Positions 43,588 through 51,385 of a DNA stretch of 64,000 nucleotides are shown here, piece after piece. How positions within the stretch are numbered: position 1 is the stretch's first letter; each line of letters opens with the position of its first letter. The notes under the pieces are model-generated. The model saw only the letters and a program-made list of their open reading frames with translations. It did no database searches and was not told the origin of the DNA. The DNA comes from Streptomyces sp. Ru62 (lineage in GTDB: Bacteria > Actinomycetota > Actinomycetes > Streptomycetales > Streptomycetaceae). The stretch lies in contig NZ_PQSU01000004.1 in NCBI RefSeq assembly GCF_002920615.1, positions 186,001-250,000 of the forward strand, read 5' to 3'. The translations under genes and the position numbers were made by a program.

Positions 43588-44007
43588 TCAGACCAGCGTC
43601 ACGCTGATGTTCCCGCGAGTCGCCTTCGAGTAGGGGCACACCTGGTGGGCCTTCTCCAGCAGCTCCCGCGCGGTGGCCGCGTCGACGTTCGGGATGCTTG
43701 CCGAGATCTCCACGATGATCCCGAACCCCTCGTCGTTCCTGCCGATGCCGACCCTGGCCGTGACGGTGGACCCGGACACGTCGGCGCCCTCCTGCCGGGC
43801 GACGACCCCCAGCGCCCCCTGGAAGCACGCGCTGTAACCGGCGGCGAACAGCTGCTCCGGGTTGGTCCCGGACCCGCTGCCGCCCATCTCCTTCGGCGGG
43901 TTGACGACGACGTCGAGTCGGCCGTCGTCCGTGGCGACCCGCCCGTCGCGGCCGTTCTCGGCGGTGGCGACGGCGGTGTACAGGACGTCGGACTGCGTGA
44001 TGGGCAT
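43588..44007 (-). CDS. ohr: Organic hydroperoxide resistance protein (OsmC/Ohr)
   Basis: A 139-residue Ohr-type peroxidase that reduces organic hydroperoxides with lipoyl or thiol donors. The catalytic cysteines are in YSACFQGAL and HQVCPYSKATRGN, with the conserved Arg and Glu partners in the first half (GRDGRVA, NPEQLFAAG). Length is typical. GGAGG lies 12 nt before ATG 44007. It ends 90 nt from the convergent hydrolase gene. An OhrR regulator is not adjacent; the MarR gene at 45220 could be one, but the reductase lies between them. Confidence 0.9.
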   Translation of the reverse strand: MPITQSDVLYTAVATAENGRDGRVATDDGRLDVVVNPPKEMGGSGSGTNPEQLFAAGYSACFQGALGVVARQEGADVSGSTVTARVGIGRNDEGFGIIVEISASIPNVDAATARELLEKAHQVCPYSKATRGNISVTLV

Positions 44008-44123
44008 GCGGTTGTCTTCCTCCTCGGTCCGCCGCGACTCGCGCCCACGATCGCGACGGATTTCGGAAAGAAGCTACCGCATGTCGGAAACTGCGGGAAG
44101 GCCGGAGCGAAACCGCGGGAAGG

Positions 44124-45122
44124 TCAGAGCTTGACGACCATCTTGCCGATGTTGTCGCCGCGCAGGACCCCGAGGAACGCCTCCAGGTTGTTCTCGATGC
44201 CCTCGACCACGGTCTCCCGGTACTTCAGCGCGCCCGAGGCGACCCACGGGCCGACCTCCTGGACGAACTGCGGCTGGAGGTCGTAGTGGTCGCCGACCAG
44301 GAAGCCCTCGATCCGGCCGCGGGTCTGGATCAGACGGGCCAGGTTCTTCGGGCCGGGCGCGGGCTCGGTGTTGTTGTAGACCGAGATCATGCCGCAGACG
44401 GCGATCCGGCCGCCCTGGTTCAGCGAGCCGATCGCGGCCTCCAGGTGGTCCCCGCCGACGTTGTCGAAGTAGACGTCGATGCCGTCGGGCGCCGCCTCGC
44501 GCAGCTGCTCGGCGACCGGGCCGTTCTTGTAGTTGAACGCGGCGTCGAAGCCGTACTCGTCCACGAGCAGCTTGACCTTCTCGTCGGACCCGGCGGAGCC
44601 GATGACCCGCGAGGCGCCCTTGAGCTTGGCGATCTGGCCCACCTGGCTGCCGACGGCCCCGGCGGCGCCCGACACGAACACGCTGTCGCCCTCCTTGAAG
44701 GAGGCGGTGCGCAGCAGGCCGGCGTAGGCGGTCAGGCCGGTCATGCCGAGGACGCCCAGGTACGTCGACAGGGGGGCGGCCTCCGGGTCGACCTTCACGG
44801 CGTTCTTCGCGTCCACGGCCGCGTACTCGCGCCAGCCGAAGAAGTGCAGGACGTGGTCGCCGGCGGAGATGCCCTCGGCGCGGGACTCGATCACCTCGCC
44901 GACCGCGCCGCCCTGCATGACCTTGCCCAGCTCGAAGGGGGCGACGTAGGACTTGGCGGCGCTCATCCTGCCGCGCATGTACGGGTCGACGGAGAGGTAC
45001 TTGTTCCGCACCAGCACCTGACCCTCGCCCGGGGTCGGGACCGGCGCCTCGACGAGGGCGAAGTCCTCGGGCTTCGGCCAGCCGACGGGTCGGCTGAGCA
45101 GGTGCCACTCGCGGTTGATCAT
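44124..45122 (-). CDS. NADP-dependent zinc-free MDR oxidoreductase (alkenal/curcumin reductase type)
   Basis: A 332-residue medium-chain reductase without zinc ligands. It has LSVDPYMRGRM, the cofactor motif VSGAAGAVGSQVGQIAK, VYFDNVGGD and GRIAVCGMIS, as in leukotriene B4 dehydrogenase/curcumin reductase relatives, which reduce activated double bonds with NADPH. It is divergent from a MarR gene across 97 bp that holds a palindrome, a usual arrangement for a MarR-controlled detoxifying reductase. Confidence 0.9.
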   Translation of the reverse strand: MINREWHLLSRPVGWPKPEDFALVEAPVPTPGEGQVLVRNKYLSVDPYMRGRMSAAKSYVAPFELGKVMQGGAVGEVIESRAEGISAGDHVLHFFGWREYAAVDAKNAVKVDPEAAPLSTYLGVLGMTGLTAYAGLLRTASFKEGDSVFVSGAAGAVGSQVGQIAKLKGASRVIGSAGSDEKVKLLVDEYGFDAAFNYKNGPVAEQLREAAPDGIDVYFDNVGGDHLEAAIGSLNQGGRIAVCGMISVYNNTEPAPGPKNLARLIQTRGRIEGFLVGDHYDLQPQFVQEVGPWVASGALKYRETVVEGIENNLEAFLGVLRGDNIGKMVVKL

Positions 45123-45151
45123 GACGGAGCCTTTCGTGTCACGGCATTTAC

Positions 45152-45164
45152 TTCAGTACCTGAA
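45152..45164. promoter_or_regulatory. Candidate MarR operator
   Basis: TTCAGTACCTGAA is a perfect 5-bp inverted repeat around TAC in the unusually AT-rich divergent region between the MDR reductase and the MarR gene, 30 bp upstream of the reductase start. Confidence 0.5.
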
Positions 45165-45219
45165 ACAACCATGCCCCTGAATATTTCATGATGTCAAGTA
45201 ACCGGGTATTCTGGTGGGT

Positions 45220-45657
45220 ATGCCCACACCGTCGAAGACCCACCGCCCCGACCCCCTCACCATGGAAGTGGTCGAGCTGATAGGTGACGTCGTGTCCCGT
45301 TTCTACGCGGACTACGAGGAGGCGGCGGGCGAGCACACGCTGACCGGCCCGCAGGCCAGGCTGCTCAGCCTGCTCTCGCTGGAACCGCTGCCCATGCGCA
45401 AGCTGGCCCAGAAGCTGAAGTGCGAGCCGTCGAACGTCACCGGGATCGTGGACCGGCTGGAGTCCCGCGGCCTGGTGGAGCGCCGCCCCGACCCGGCCGA
45501 CCGCCGGGTGAAGGTCGCCGCCGCCACCGAGGAGGGCCGCAGGGTGGCCCGGGACCTGCGCGAGGGCCTGCACTTCGCCCGTGAGCCGCTCGCCGCGCTC
45601 ACCGACGACCAGCGCCGCTCCCTGCGCGACCTGCTCCGGCGCATGCTGGACGCCTGA
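45220..45657 (+). CDS. MarR-family transcriptional regulator
   Basis: A 145-residue winged-helix dimer of the MarR type: LTGPQARLLSLLSLEPLPMRKLAQKLKC, then VTGIVDRLESRGLVERRPDPADRR (recognition helix and wing). No conserved N-terminal redox Cys as in OhrR; one Cys lies in LKCEPSN. ATG 45220 is 7 nt after TATTCT (45207-45212), with no ribosome binding site, suggesting a leaderless mRNA; GTG 45214 is less likely. It probably represses itself and the divergent reductase. Confidence 0.9.
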   Translation: MPTPSKTHRPDPLTMEVVELIGDVVSRFYADYEEAAGEHTLTGPQARLLSLLSLEPLPMRKLAQKLKCEPSNVTGIVDRLESRGLVERRPDPADRRVKVAAATEEGRRVARDLREGLHFAREPLAALTDDQRRSLRDLLRRMLDA

Positions 45658-45734
45658 GACCCCGGCCGGCCACGGGCCGGCCTCGCTGTCACCGGCCGCC
45701 CGCGCCGTCACACCGAGCCAGTAGAGTCCTCGCC

Positions 45735-46529
45735 ATGCGCGATCTTGGGGTGGGTTTCGGGTATCTGCTGAAGGGCCAGCGCTGGGTGACCCGGCACGGG
45801 CGGAGTTACGGCTTCGGGCTGCTGCCCGGACTGATCACGCTGGTGCTGTACGCCGCCGCGCTGGTCGCGCTGGCCATATGGGGCGCGGACGCGGTCACCT
45901 GGGCGACCCCGTTCGCGGACGACTGGTCCAGCCCCTGGCAGGGGCTGTTCCGCGGTTTCCTCACGGCCGTCCTCTTCGCCCTGGGCCTGCTGCTGGCCGT
46001 GCTGACGTTCACCGCCGTCACCCTGCTGGTCGGCCAGCCCTTCTACGAGAACCTGTCGGAGAAGGTCGACGCCGACGTCTCGCCCGACGGCACCGCCCCG
46101 CGGTCGCACCTGCCGCTCTGGCGCGAGCTGTGGATCTCCGCCCGGGACAGCCTGCGCGTCCTGGTGCGGGCCGGCCTGTGGGGCGTCCTGCTCTTCGCCC
46201 TCGGGTTCCTGCCGTTCGTCGGGCAGACCGTCGTCCCCGTGATCGGCTTCTTCGTCACCGGCTTCTTCCTCACCGAGGAACTGGCCGCCGTGGCGATGCA
46301 GCGCCGGGGCGTCGACCTGCGCGCCCGGCTCACCCTGCTCCGCTCCCGCAAGAGCCTGGTCTGGGGCTTCGGCACACCCCTGGGCCTGGCCTTCCTGGTC
46401 CCGTTCGTCGCGGTGTTCCTGATGCCGGGCGCCGTCGCGGGCGCCACGCTCCTCGCCCGCGACCTGCTGGGCGAGGAGACCCGCGAGGACGGCGCCGACG
46501 AGCCCGAGGCGGAGGACGTCACCCCGTGA
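45735..46529 (+). CDS. EI24/CysZ-like membrane protein
   Basis: A 264-residue protein with four hydrophobic segments (GLLPGLITLVLYAAALVAL, FLTAVLFALGLLLAVLTFTAV, GLWGVLLFALGFLPFV, PLGLAFLVPFVAVFLMPGAVAG) and VGQPFYENLSEKVD, the EI24/CysZ pattern. CysZ imports sulphate in enterobacteria; for actinobacterial members this is not established. TAGAGT lies 7 nt before ATG 45735, so the mRNA is probably leaderless. Its stop overlaps the GTG of the LysE-type gene (GTGA), so both are one operon. Confidence 0.85.
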   Translation: MRDLGVGFGYLLKGQRWVTRHGRSYGFGLLPGLITLVLYAAALVALAIWGADAVTWATPFADDWSSPWQGLFRGFLTAVLFALGLLLAVLTFTAVTLLVGQPFYENLSEKVDADVSPDGTAPRSHLPLWRELWISARDSLRVLVRAGLWGVLLFALGFLPFVGQTVVPVIGFFVTGFFLTEELAAVAMQRRGVDLRARLTLLRSRKSLVWGFGTPLGLAFLVPFVAVFLMPGAVAGATLLARDLLGEETREDGADEPEAEDVTP

Positions 46530-47140
46530 CCGAGATACTCGCCGTAGCCGTCATCACCGTCCTGGCCGTCATCGCCCCCGGCGCCGACTTCGCGATGATC
46601 GTCCGCAACAGCTATCTGTACGGCCGCCGCACCGGCCTGCTCGCCGCCACCGGGGTCGCCGCGGGCGTGCTGGTCCACGTCACCTACACCATGCTCGGCG
46701 TGGGCCTGCTGATCGCCTCCTCCACCTTCCTGTTCACGGTCATCAAGCTGATCGGCGCCGCCTACCTCGTCCTCGTCGGCGTCCGCACCTTCCGCGCGCG
46801 CGGCGAGGTGACGGTGGACCTGGAGCACAAGACGGAGCTGACCCCGCTCGCCGCGCTGCGCACCGGCTTCCTCACCAACGTCCTCAACCCCAAGACGACC
46901 CTGTTCGTCGTCTCCACGTTCGCCCAGGTCGTCAGCCCCGGTACGCCGGTCCACCGGCAGGTGGGCTACGGCCTGTTCATGTCGCTGGCCCACCTGCTGT
47001 GGTTCGGAGTGGTCGCGCTGTTCTTCTCGCAGGAGCGGATGCGCACGCTGATGCTCCGGGCCCAGAAGGTCCTCAACAAGGTCATCGGATCCGTCCTGGC
47101 CGGTCTCGGCGTCAGCCTGGCCTTCGCTCCGTCGCACTGA
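46526..47140 (+). CDS. LysE/RhtB-family amino acid exporter
   Basis: A 204-residue protein with six hydrophobic segments and the LysE/RhtB signature VIAPGADFAMIVRNSYLYGRRTGL near the start, then GAAYLVLVGVRTFR and FLTNVLNPKTTLFVVS. Such proteins export amino acids or derivatives; the substrate is unknown. GTG 46526 overlaps the EI24 gene stop (GTGA). The 3' end overlaps the convergent pyroglutamyl-peptidase-like gene by 29 nt. Confidence 0.9.
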   Translation: MTEILAVAVITVLAVIAPGADFAMIVRNSYLYGRRTGLLAATGVAAGVLVHVTYTMLGVGLLIASSTFLFTVIKLIGAAYLVLVGVRTFRARGEVTVDLEHKTELTPLAALRTGFLTNVLNPKTTLFVVSTFAQVVSPGTPVHRQVGYGLFMSLAHLLWFGVVALFFSQERMRTLMLRAQKVLNKVIGSVLAGLGVSLAFAPSH

Positions 47141-48353
47141 CGGACACGGCGACGATCGACCGGACCTGCGCGATGATGTCCAGCCGGTTGCGCACGAACT
47201 CCGGGTCGGTCACCTCGGTGGTGTTCCCGGCCCCGAACTGCAGCACGGGGGTGTGCACATGCCCGCCCGGCAGCGTGTCGTGCAGCCCGAGCCGGTCGCG
47301 CAGCAGGGTGGCCCGGTAGGCGATCTCGTTGGAGAGGTAGTCACCGCCGGCCCCGGCACGGGCGGTGGAGCCGGGGGTCGGCCCGTCCGGCCGTACGACG
47401 GGCGTGGTGCCGCCGGCCGGGACCTCGGTCACCTCCGTGTGGTCGTACACGGGGAAGCGGCCCGTCCGCGCGGTCACGACGGCGGTGTACGGCAGCGTGG
47501 TGCTCGTCCACTGCGGCTGCGACGCCGGGTCCGTGACCGGGATGGTCCCGGTCCGGCCGACGTTGTCGTTGTCGGCGAAGCCGCCCCGCCACGCGCCGTT
47601 GGTGCGCTCGACGTCGAACCGGCCGACCCGGCCCTGGCTCACGGTCGTGAACAGGTCCACCTTCGGCAGATACGGCCGCAGCGTCCGCTCCACCGTGCCC
47701 TCGGCGAAGTCCTGCCAGCGCACCGGGAACACGGCCGTCTCGACGCGCGCCGGTCCCTCGGCCGTCTCGACGACCGTGCCGTCCAGCGCGAGCGCCGTCG
47801 CCCCGGAGGGGTTGGAGATGCGGATGTCCCGGTCGAGCGTGAAGGGGTCGAACCCGGTGAGCAGGACGCGCCGCAGGTGCCCCTTCCCCGGGTAGCGGAT
47901 GTCGGTCTGCCCGCGCGAGGAACGCTCCAGCTCGTCGAGGAGCGCGCCCCGTTGCTGGTCCGTGAGCCCGAACTCCGGATCCCACGTGCGCACCTCCCGG
48001 GTCATCCCCAGCCGGGCCCAGTACAGCGGCCGGTCGTCGTCCCGGCTCAGATCACCGCCGGCCGGCCCCCGCCCCTGTGCCCGCTGCACGGCTCGCCGCC
48101 ACAGCGCGGACCCCTCGCGCACGACGACGCGGCGGGCCTGCGCGTAGGAGTGCGCCTGGTGCAGAGCGCGGCCGAACTCCGGTGCGGCGTCGGCGAACCC
48201 GGAACGCCGGAGGATCTCCTGCGGCACGGCCTTGTCGAGCCGCTGTTCCTCGGCGGTGGGGGAGGGCGGGGTGGCGGCGGACGCCGTGGTGGCGGGCGCG
48301 GACAGGCCGGCCAGCAGGGCCAGCCCGAGGAGGCCGATACGTATACGCGTCAA
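47112..48353 (-). CDS. Secreted pyroglutamyl-peptidase (C15)-like protein with Ser at the catalytic Cys position
   Basis: A 413-residue protein with a Sec signal peptide (IRIGLLGLALLAGLSAPATTASA) and about 120 residues before the C15 fold. VLLTGFDPF opens the fold; GRVGRFDVERTNGAW holds the catalytic Glu, GGDYLSNEIAYRATLL the nucleophile position, and GGHVHTP the His. In C15 enzymes the nucleophile motif reads YxCN; here it is YLSN, so Cys is Ser. Either a serine nucleophile or loss of activity is possible. C15 enzymes are normally cytosolic and about 215 residues. TTG 48353 is the best start before the signal peptide; GGAAGG lies 12 nt upstream. Confidence 0.78.
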   Translation of the reverse strand: MTRIRIGLLGLALLAGLSAPATTASAATPPSPTAEEQRLDKAVPQEILRRSGFADAAPEFGRALHQAHSYAQARRVVVREGSALWRRAVQRAQGRGPAGGDLSRDDDRPLYWARLGMTREVRTWDPEFGLTDQQRGALLDELERSSRGQTDIRYPGKGHLRRVLLTGFDPFTLDRDIRISNPSGATALALDGTVVETAEGPARVETAVFPVRWQDFAEGTVERTLRPYLPKVDLFTTVSQGRVGRFDVERTNGAWRGGFADNDNVGRTGTIPVTDPASQPQWTSTTLPYTAVVTARTGRFPVYDHTEVTEVPAGGTTPVVRPDGPTPGSTARAGAGGDYLSNEIAYRATLLRDRLGLHDTLPGGHVHTPVLQFGAGNTTEVTDPEFVRNRLDIIAQVRSIVAVSVSATERRPG

Positions 48354-48415
48354 GGGAGTTCGGGTCCTTCCGTCGCTGTGGGGCGCGTGGTGCGGTGGGA
48401 CGGCCGCAGTATCGC

Positions 48416-48597
48416 GTGACGGAAGTGACCCGCGCCATGGTGCGGGCGATCCCGTCGGCGGTCTGCCGCGCGGCGCCTGCCCCCCCCAGGCCCGGGACGA
48501 GACCGCGCTGACGTCGGCAAGTGTGAAGGGTTCGTACGAGATCTCCGCCGGACGCCCGATCGAGGGCCGCCACGTCATCACGACGATTAACGTCTGA
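48416..48597 (+). pseudogene. Possible small gene interrupted at a C8 run
   Basis: GTG 48416 opens a frame (TEVTRAMVRAIPSAVCRAA) that ends at 48511. In the next frame, after a run of eight C (48480-48487), the reading SASVKGSYEISAGRPIEGRH continues to a TGA at 48597 with good third-position GC. Joined by a one-base shift they would make a product of about 60 residues. It may be a decayed small gene, a slippage site or chance. No ribosome binding site is clear. Confidence 0.3.
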
Positions 48598-48607
48598 TCC
48601 GGGACAA

Positions 48608-48623
48608 GTCCCCCGCAGGGGAC
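48608..48623 (+). terminator. Hairpin after the possible small gene
   Basis: GTCCCC (48608-48613) and GGGGAC (48618-48623) form a short stem 10 bp after the TGA at 48597. It could end a plus-strand transcript. Confidence 0.35.
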
Positions 48624-48640
48624 GCGTCCCTCCCGCGCAG

Positions 48641-48673
48641 CCCCGGTCCGGGAACCTGACCCCTGGACCGGGG
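48641..48673 (-). terminator. Terminator of the SGNH-galM operon
   Basis: CCCCGGTCC (48641-48649) and GGACCGGGG (48665-48673) form a 9-bp stem with a 15-nt loop, 24 bp beyond the galM stop. Confidence 0.65.
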
Positions 48674-48696
48674 CTACACGGCACCCCGGCGACGGG

Positions 48697-49662
48697 CTAC
48701 CGGCCCCGGACGCCGAAGCCGTACACCGTCTCGGAACGGAAGACCTCGCCGGGCCGCAGCACCGTGCTCGGGAAGTCCGGCCGGTTGGGGGAGTCCGGGA
48801 AGTGCTGCGTCTCCAGGGCGATCCCGGCGCCGGGGCCGAGCGGCCCGGACAGGTGGTCGGCGGTGTACAGCTGGAGGCCGGGCTCGGTCGTGGCCACCGT
48901 CAGGGTCCGCCCGGACTCCGGGTCGTGCAGCTCGGCCACCTCCTCCGCCACCTCGGTCACGCCCTTGTCCAGGACGAAGTTGTGGTCGTACCCGGAGCCG
49001 GTCCTGCGGGCCGTACGGAAGTCGAAGCGGGAGCCGGTCACGTCCTCCGGCGCGCCGGCCGGGATCAGGTCCGCGTCCACCGGCGTGTACCGGGACGCGG
49101 CCAGCCGCAGCTCGTGCCCGCCCGCGTCACCGGAACCGCTCAGGTTCCAGTACGCGTGACTGGTCAGGTTGACCACCGTCGGCGCGTCCGTGACCGCCTC
49201 GTAGGCGATCCGCAGCGCGCCCGACGCGTCGAGGGTGTACGTCACCGCCACCTCCAGCCGCCCCGGGAAGCCCTCCTCGCCGTGCGGGCTGACCCGGCTG
49301 AGGCGGACGCCGTGCTCGACCGGTGCCACCTCCCACACGCGCTTGTCGAACCCGCGTTCACCGCCGTGCAGCGAGTTCGGGCCGTTGTTGCGGGCCAGCG
49401 CGTACGTCCGGCCGTCCAGCGGGAACCGGCCGCCCGCGATCCGGTTCGCGTACCGGCCGATCACGGCACCCAGATACGGCTCCGGATGCGCCAGGTAGCC
49501 GTCGAGGCCGGGGAAGCCCAGCGCCACGTCCGCCGTCCGCCCGGCGCCGTCCGGGACTTCCACGGACTGCACGATCCCGCCGTACGACAGCACCCGCACC
49601 CGCACCCCGCCGCGCTCCAGCGTCCACCGGTGCACCGCCGTGCCGTCGGGGAGTGTGTTCAT
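48697..49662 (-). CDS. galM: Aldose 1-epimerase, cytosolic
   Basis: A 321-residue mutarotase without signal peptide; it has NSLHGGERGFDKRVW, the catalytic His in NLTSHAYWNLSG and Glu in ALETQHFPDSPN. It is the cytosolic counterpart of the exported copy at 32603 and shares blocks such as FPSTVLRPGE. ATG 49662 lies 15 nt after the SGNH lipoprotein gene, so both are probably one transcript. I see no sugar operator here, so it may serve general sugar metabolism. Confidence 0.92.
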   Translation of the reverse strand: MNTLPDGTAVHRWTLERGGVRVRVLSYGGIVQSVEVPDGAGRTADVALGFPGLDGYLAHPEPYLGAVIGRYANRIAGGRFPLDGRTYALARNNGPNSLHGGERGFDKRVWEVAPVEHGVRLSRVSPHGEEGFPGRLEVAVTYTLDASGALRIAYEAVTDAPTVVNLTSHAYWNLSGSGDAGGHELRLAASRYTPVDADLIPAGAPEDVTGSRFDFRTARRTGSGYDHNFVLDKGVTEVAEEVAELHDPESGRTLTVATTEPGLQLYTADHLSGPLGPGAGIALETQHFPDSPNRPDFPSTVLRPGEVFRSETVYGFGVRGR

Positions 49663-49677
49663 GCGGAAAACCCTAGG

Positions 49678-50562
49678 TCACGGATTTCTCGCCGTGATCC
49701 GCCGGTAAGCGATCTCCGCGAGCCGCGCCTGACCGTCCTTGCTGGGGTGGAACCAGTCCCAGTGGCTGAGCTGGTCCGTGCCGAAGCGGTAGTCGTACAC
49801 CGCGTTGTCGTCGAAGCGGCAGCGGCGGTCCTTGGCACAGACCTCCTTCAGCACCCGGTTGTACTCCACCACCCGCTGCTGCACGGAGTCCCGGCGCAGC
49901 ATCGCCGCGCTGGTCAGATCGTCCGCGTCGCCCAGCATCGACGGGCAGATGCCCAGCTTCCACACCTGCTTGCCCAGCGGGTTCGTCCGGCCCTCCGACC
50001 ACAGCCGCTTCAGATTCGGCACACTCGCCACGTACACCTGCGTCTTCGGCAGCGCCGAACGCAGGGTGCGCAGCGCCTCCTCGAAGTCCGCGCGGAAGTC
50101 GGCCGGCGGGGTCATCGCCGACGCCGAGGCCCGGCAGGCGTCGTTCGCCCCCACCATCACCGTCACCAACTGCGGGCCGCGGGAGACCGCCTGCTCCATC
50201 TGCCCGGGCAGGTCCGCCATCCGGGCGCCCGTCACCGCGTAGTTCCAGCTGCGCTCCGCCGCCCCCGTCACGCCCAGCAGCCGCACCGCCAGGCTGTCCA
50301 CCTTGGCGTCGCTGCCCGTCGCCCACGACACCTCCGGGCAGTCCGACAGCACCGTGCACGCGTCGAAGCCGCGCGTGATGGAGTCGCCCACCGCGGCGAT
50401 CGAGTCCGGGCTGCGGTCCCACACCGGGGGCCGGGCCGCGCGCGCCTTGGTGCCCGCCGGGGCCGGCGCGCTCCCCGGCCTGTCGTCACATCCGGCGGCG
50501 CCCAGCAGGACGGCCGCCACGACGGCGAGAACGGCCCGTACACGGTGGCTTCGCTTCCGCAT
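49678..50562 (-). CDS. SGNH/GDSL-family hydrolase lipoprotein
   Basis: A 294-residue lipoprotein: signal peptide with lipobox LLGAAGC (Cys about residue 25), then AAVGDSITRGFDAC (block I Ser), VMVGANDACR (block III Asn) and SHWDWFHPSKDGQ (block V Asp and His). It is an extracytoplasmic esterase or lipase. Extra Cys pairs (CTVLSDC, CAKDRRC) may form disulphides as in streptomycete SGNH esterases. AGGGG lies 9 nt before ATG 50562. It precedes galM in the same operon. Confidence 0.88.
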   Translation of the reverse strand: MRKRSHRVRAVLAVVAAVLLGAAGCDDRPGSAPAPAGTKARAARPPVWDRSPDSIAAVGDSITRGFDACTVLSDCPEVSWATGSDAKVDSLAVRLLGVTGAAERSWNYAVTGARMADLPGQMEQAVSRGPQLVTVMVGANDACRASASAMTPPADFRADFEEALRTLRSALPKTQVYVASVPNLKRLWSEGRTNPLGKQVWKLGICPSMLGDADDLTSAAMLRRDSVQQRVVEYNRVLKEVCAKDRRCRFDDNAVYDYRFGTDQLSHWDWFHPSKDGQARLAEIAYRRITARNP

Positions 50563-50819
50563 CCCTGCTGTTCCCCTCGTTCGACGGTAGGCATCCCCCT
50601 CCCCTGACAACGTGCGAGGGTTCCCGGCCCGGCGCCCCGGGAACGGCGCACCCCCGCACAAGCGTCCCCCTGGGTGAATGGCGGCGGTTTCCTGGCACCG
50701 GGACCGACCGTACGTCACACTCCTTGCCCCGCCGCAGGGTAGCCTCGCCATCAACGCGGCCGTCGCGCCACTGCCGCCCAGCCAGTCCGCAAGATGTCCC
50801 GCTCTGCCCGGAGGTTCCG

Positions 50820-51314
50820 GTGACGACACGTGGAGTTCTGTACGTGCACTCCGCGCCGCGCGCGCTGTGCCCGCACGTCGAGTGGGCCGTCGCCGGGGTG
50901 CTCGGCACGCGCGTCAACCTCGACTGGATCCGGCAGCCCGCGGCCCCGGGCACCTGGCGCTCGGAGTTCTCCTGGCAGGGCCAGGCCGGCACCGCCTCCA
51001 AACTCGCCTCGGCACTGCGCGGCTGGCACCTGCTGCGCTTCGAGGTCACCGCCGAGCCCTGCGCGACTGCCGAGGGCGAGCGCTACAGCTGCACCCCCGA
51101 CCTCGGCATCTTCCACGCCGTCACCGGCATCCACGGCGACATCCTGATCCCCGAGGACCGCCTGCGCGCCGCGCTGACGCGGTCCAGGCAGGGGGAGACC
51201 GACCTGGAGGCGGAGATCGCCAAGCTCCTGGGCAAGCCCTGGGACGACGAACTGGAGCCGTTCCGCTACGCCGGCGAGGGCGCCCCGGTCCGCTGGCTGC
51301 ACCAAGTGGTGTGA
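50820..51314 (+). CDS. DUF3145 protein
   Basis: A 164-residue cytosolic protein: VLYVHSAPRALCPHVEWAVAG at the start and PDLGIFHAVTGIHGDILIPEDRL later define DUF3145, found across actinobacteria with no proven function. GGAGG lies 5 nt before GTG 50820. It is convergent with fabF and ends in a long shared terminator. Conservation next to the fab operon is noteworthy. Confidence 0.92.
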   Translation: MTTRGVLYVHSAPRALCPHVEWAVAGVLGTRVNLDWIRQPAAPGTWRSEFSWQGQAGTASKLASALRGWHLLRFEVTAEPCATAEGERYSCTPDLGIFHAVTGIHGDILIPEDRLRAALTRSRQGETDLEAEIAKLLGKPWDDELEPFRYAGEGAPVRWLHQVV

Positions 51315-51334
51315 CGTCGCGCACGTAGCGGCGG

Positions 51335-51382
51335 ACATGACTGAAGGGCCCTCACCTGCTGGTGAGGGCCCTTCAGTCATGT
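51335..51382. terminator. Bidirectional terminator between DUF3145 and fabF genes
   Basis: A perfect 22-bp inverted repeat (arms 51335-51356 and 51361-51382) around TGCT lies between the convergent stops, only 3 bp from the fabF stop. It ends with TTT on the plus side. Confidence 0.93.
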
Positions 51383-51385
51383 TTC

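Larger units (their letters stand above)
48354..48696. other. 343-bp gap with hairpins and a possible small split gene
   Basis: Between the C15-like gene and galM no confident gene is seen. It contains a possible short plus-strand coding region (48416-48597) and two hairpins (48608-48623 and 48641-48673). Confidence 0.6.

Noticed and set aside
50678..51328. Alternative plus-strand frames over the DUF3145 gene
   Set aside because: Only the frame from GTG 50820 has a ribosome binding site and the DUF3145 motifs.
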